DNA of 9,232 bases from Sphingobacteriales bacterium (lineage in GTDB: Bacteria > Bacteroidota > Bacteroidia > Chitinophagales > Chitinophagaceae): contig JAHEFC010000143.1 of assembly GCA_024640385.1 (NCBI GenBank), positions 1 through 9,232 of the forward strand, read 5' to 3'. Below are positions 7,273 through 9,232 of the stretch, one piece after another (positions within the stretch are counted from its first letter, which is position 1; the number at the start of each line of letters is the position of its first letter). The notes under the pieces are model-generated. The model did no database searches. It saw only the letters and a list, made by a program, of their open reading frames with translations, and had not been told where the DNA came from. Made by a program: the position numbers and the translations under genes.

Positions 7273-7977
7273 ATGGAAATATCCTCAGACATACTGGGCC
7301 GTTTTGGTGCAAGGAGCATAAAGGAAAATCTGCTTGAATTGGCAGACTTATACCCCGGCTCAATTGTATTTTCTACCTCCTTCGGATCGGAGGATCAGGC
7401 AATCACCCATATTATTTCTGAGGCTGGCGCTTCAGTCAGGGTTTTCACATTGGATACAGGCCGTTTATTTCCCGAAACCTACAGTACCTGGAGTGCAACG
7501 TTGGAAAGATATAAGTTGAAAATAGAAGCATATTATCCTGACGAAAACGTGTTGCAGTCATGGATCACTGAAAATGGTCCCAATGCATTTTATTCTTCTG
7601 TTGAAGCGAGAAAAGCCTGTTGCCAGATCCGCAAAGTGGAACCGCTGAAAAGAGCATTGAAAGGAAACAAAGTCTGGATCACGGGCATACGGGCCTCCCA
7701 AAGTCCTGAGCGCGAAGGAACGCCGATCCTGGAATGGGATGAATCCAACCATATTCTTAAGTACCACCCTTTATTGCACTGGTCTGATCAGGAGTTGAGT
7801 GAATTTATCAGTCAGAACAATGTGCCTTATAATCCCCTGCACGATCGTGGTTTTGTGAGCATAGGCTGTGCGCCATGTACCAGGGCCATCAGGCCAGGAG
7901 AAGATTTCAGGGCCGGCCGTTGGTGGTGGGAGGATAACAGTAAAAAAGAGTGTGGACTGCATATCAAAACGGCATAA
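7273..7977 (+). CDS. cysH: Phosphoadenylyl/adenylyl-sulfate reductase, iron-sulfur APS reductase type
   Basis: It reduces activated sulfate to sulfite with thioredoxin as donor, in cytoplasmic sulfate assimilation. The 234-residue protein has the PAPS-reductase fold: SFGSEDQ (36-42) in the phosphate-binding loop, TLDTGRLFPETY (59-70), GIRASQSPER (138-147) and HPLLHWSDQEL (165-175). Four cysteines, CC at 116-117 and CAPC at 199-202, are the [4Fe-4S] ligands that mark the APS-using bacterial/plant type (EC 1.8.4.10). The near C-terminal KECGLH (225-230) carries the catalytic C227. This favours APS over PAPS as substrate, which fits the absence of an APS kinase in the visible part of the cluster. 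It follows the rfb genes after a 122-base gap that holds its own promoter, and precedes cysD by 36 bases. The start is fixed by the family-length N-terminus and the adjacent -7 box. Confidence 0.95.
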   Translation: MEISSDILGRFGARSIKENLLELADLYPGSIVFSTSFGSEDQAITHIISEAGASVRVFTLDTGRLFPETYSTWSATLERYKLKIEAYYPDENVLQSWITENGPNAFYSSVEARKACCQIRKVEPLKRALKGNKVWITGIRASQSPEREGTPILEWDESNHILKYHPLLHWSDQELSEFISQNNVPYNPLHDRGFVSIGCAPCTRAIRPGEDFRAGRWWWEDNSKKECGLHIKTA

Positions 7978-7992
7978 TTTTTTTGAGCAAAA

Positions 7993-8013
7993 ACCTATCA
8001 TTTTAGTAGACTA
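7993..8013 (+). promoter_or_regulatory. Candidate regulatory site before cysD, related to the cysH site
   Basis: This 21-base stretch matches the segment at the same distance from the cysH start (7252-7272) at 15 of 21 positions, with the right arm GTAGACT (8006-8012) identical. The left arm is degenerate (4 of 7 to AGTCTAC), and the TAnnTTTG position reads CATTTTAG, two mismatches from consensus. It may be a weaker version of the same operator or promoter, giving cysD regulation of its own inside the cluster. Function is inferred from the similarity and equal spacing only. Confidence 0.45.
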
Positions 8014-8928
8014 ATGGAAAATAAAAATTACAGATTGGATTACCTGGATCAGCTTGAAGCGGAGAGTATTTATATTTTTCGCGAAGTGGCGGCTCAGTTT
8101 GAGCGGCCTGCGCTGTTGTTCAGTGGAGGGAAAGATTCTATTACATTGGTGAGGTTGGCGCAGAAAGCTTTTGCTCCAGGCCCATTGCCTTTCCCGCTGG
8201 TGCATATTGATACCGGCCATAATTTCCAGGAAGCCCTTGATTACAGGGACCGGCTGGCGGCTGAAATAGGGGCCACCCTTATTGTCAGAAAGGTTGAGGA
8301 CACCATTAAGCAGAAACATCTTACCGAGCCTAAGGGAAAGTTTGCGAGCCGTAACTGGCTGCAGACATATACGCTATTGGATACCATCGAGGAATTTGAA
8401 TTTGATGCATGCATCGGCGGTGCCAGGCGCGATGAGGAAAAAGCCAGGGCCAAAGAAAGGATATTCTCTGTTCGTGACGAGTTTGGCCAATGGAATCCCA
8501 AATTACAGCGGCCGGAATTATGGAGCATTTATAATGGGCGCATACACAAAGGTGAGAATGTGCGGGTGTTCCCGATCAGTAACTGGACCGAGCTGGATGT
8601 ATGGCGCTATATACAGAAGGAAAATATCACACTGCCATCGATCTATTTCACACATGTTCGCGAAGTAATAGAGCATGAAGGTCAGCTTGTTGCAGTTTCG
8701 CCTTTTATCAGGATAGACGAAGGAGACAAGATCTCTAAAAAACAGGTCAGGTACAGAACCGTAGGAGACATGACCTGCACCGCGGCAGTTGAATCAACCG
8801 CTTCAACTTTGGAAGAGGTGATCAGTGAGATCATACTTACCCGTATCAGTGAACGCGGTGAAACAAGGATCGATGATAAGGTGACAGAAGCTGCAATGGA
8901 AGACAGGAAAAAAAATGGTTATTTCTAA
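8014..8928 (+). CDS. cysD: Sulfate adenylyltransferase subunit 2 (ATP sulfurylase small subunit)
   Basis: With CysN it forms ATP sulfurylase, which makes adenylyl sulfate (APS) from sulfate and ATP; CysD is the catalytic adenylyltransferase. It has 304 residues, the usual length. The PP-loop is SGGKDS (37-42), followed by HIDTGHNFQEALDYRD (64-79) and the family block GGARRDEEKARAKERIFS (135-152). RPELWSIYNGR (166-176) and PISNWTELDVWRYI (187-200) are also characteristic, as are RYRTVGDMTCT (246-256) and the C-terminal MEDRKKNGYF. It is separated from cysH by 36 bases that hold a candidate regulatory site, and from cysN by nine bases, consistent with coupled production of the two subunits. Nothing in the sequence looks damaged. 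Confidence 0.97.
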   Translation: MENKNYRLDYLDQLEAESIYIFREVAAQFERPALLFSGGKDSITLVRLAQKAFAPGPLPFPLVHIDTGHNFQEALDYRDRLAAEIGATLIVRKVEDTIKQKHLTEPKGKFASRNWLQTYTLLDTIEEFEFDACIGGARRDEEKARAKERIFSVRDEFGQWNPKLQRPELWSIYNGRIHKGENVRVFPISNWTELDVWRYIQKENITLPSIYFTHVREVIEHEGQLVAVSPFIRIDEGDKISKKQVRYRTVGDMTCTAAVESTASTLEEVISEIILTRISERGETRIDDKVTEAAMEDRKKNGYF

Positions 8929-8937
8929 AAACGAACT

Positions 8938-9232
8938 ATGGATCTATTAAGATTTATTACAGCAGGCAGTGTTGACGATGGGAAAAGTACATTGATCGGG
9001 AGATTATTGTACGACAGTAAGAATATTCTGTCTGATCAGCTTGAACAACTGGCAAAGGTTTCTGTCAATAAGAATGCGGGTGAGATCGATCTGGCATTAT
9101 TGACGGATGGCCTGAGAGCTGAAAGGGAGCAGGGGATAACCATTGATGTGGCTTATCGTTATTTTTCCACTCCAAAAAGAAAATTCATTATTGCCGACGC
9201 TCCCGGCCATGTTCAGTATACCAGGAACATGA
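8938..9232 (+). CDS. cysN: Sulfate adenylyltransferase subunit 1 (GTPase), N-terminal part, cut by window end
   Basis: CysN is the GTPase that drives APS formation by CysD. Only the first 98 codons are in the window. They contain the elongation-factor-type G domain: the P-loop GSVDDGKST (10-18), the switch I segment [15 protein letters not shown] (62-76) and the G3 motif DAPGH (87-91). The VDDGKST variant and [17 protein letters not shown] wording are typical of CysN rather than EF-Tu. The start at 8938 is nine bases after the cysD stop, and its context ACTATGGA loosely recalls the ACTAATGGA at the cysH and cysD starts. Because the gene is cut, it cannot be seen whether it is a CysN alone or a CysNC fusion with an APS kinase domain. 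Confidence 0.95.
   Translation, partial: MDLLRFITAGSVDDGKSTLIGRLLYDSKNILSDQLEQLAKVSVNKNAGEIDLALLTDGLRAEREQGITIDVAYRYFSTPKRKFIIADAPGHVQYTRNM

Overview
The window looks like chromosomal DNA from a member of the Bacteroidota, probably of the Chitinophagales/Sphingobacteriales type. This is inferred from the protein flavour of the DegT, RmlB and TviB-like products, the general lack of Shine-Dalgarno sequences (A-rich start contexts instead), and one good match (TATATTTG) to the Bacteroidota -7 promoter consensus TAnnTTTG. All nine genes lie on the + strand and are densely packed. There is no RNA gene, CRISPR array, insertion sequence or gene-free stretch longer than 122 bases.

Region 1 (about 1-7150) is a run of seven nucleotide-sugar genes, spaced -1 to 42 bases apart and probably one operon that begins upstream. 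In order: a WbpE-like DegT sugar aminotransferase; UDP-glucose 6-dehydrogenase; UDP-glucuronate decarboxylase (UDP-xylose synthase); a TviB/WbpO-type UDP-N-acetylhexosamine 6-dehydrogenase; and rfbB, rfbC and rfbD of the dTDP-L-rhamnose pathway. Together they would supply UDP-GlcA, UDP-xylose, UDP-HexNAcA, possibly a 3-amino uronic acid derivative, and dTDP-rhamnose precursors for a surface polysaccharide. No glycosyltransferase, flippase or polymerase is visible; these would lie outside. The rfbC gene is broken: its two ends are recognisable in different frames, and about 46 codons that carry the catalytic histidine are missing between them.

Region 2 (7151-7272) is the only sizeable intergenic space. 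It holds a perfect 7-bp hairpin, a palindrome laid exactly over a TAnnTTTG box next to the cysH start, and an inverted near-copy of the cysH start region.

Region 3 (7273-9232, running off the end) is a sulfate-activation and reduction cluster: cysH (iron-sulfur APS reductase type), cysD and the first 98 codons of cysN. ATP sulfurylase (CysD+CysN) makes APS and CysH reduces it to sulfite for cysteine synthesis. The cysH and cysD starts share an identical 15-base string, which suggests common regulation.

The gene content itself is ordinary and I see no new multi-gene system. The items worth a second look are the rfbC deletion and the repeated sequence around the cys gene starts.
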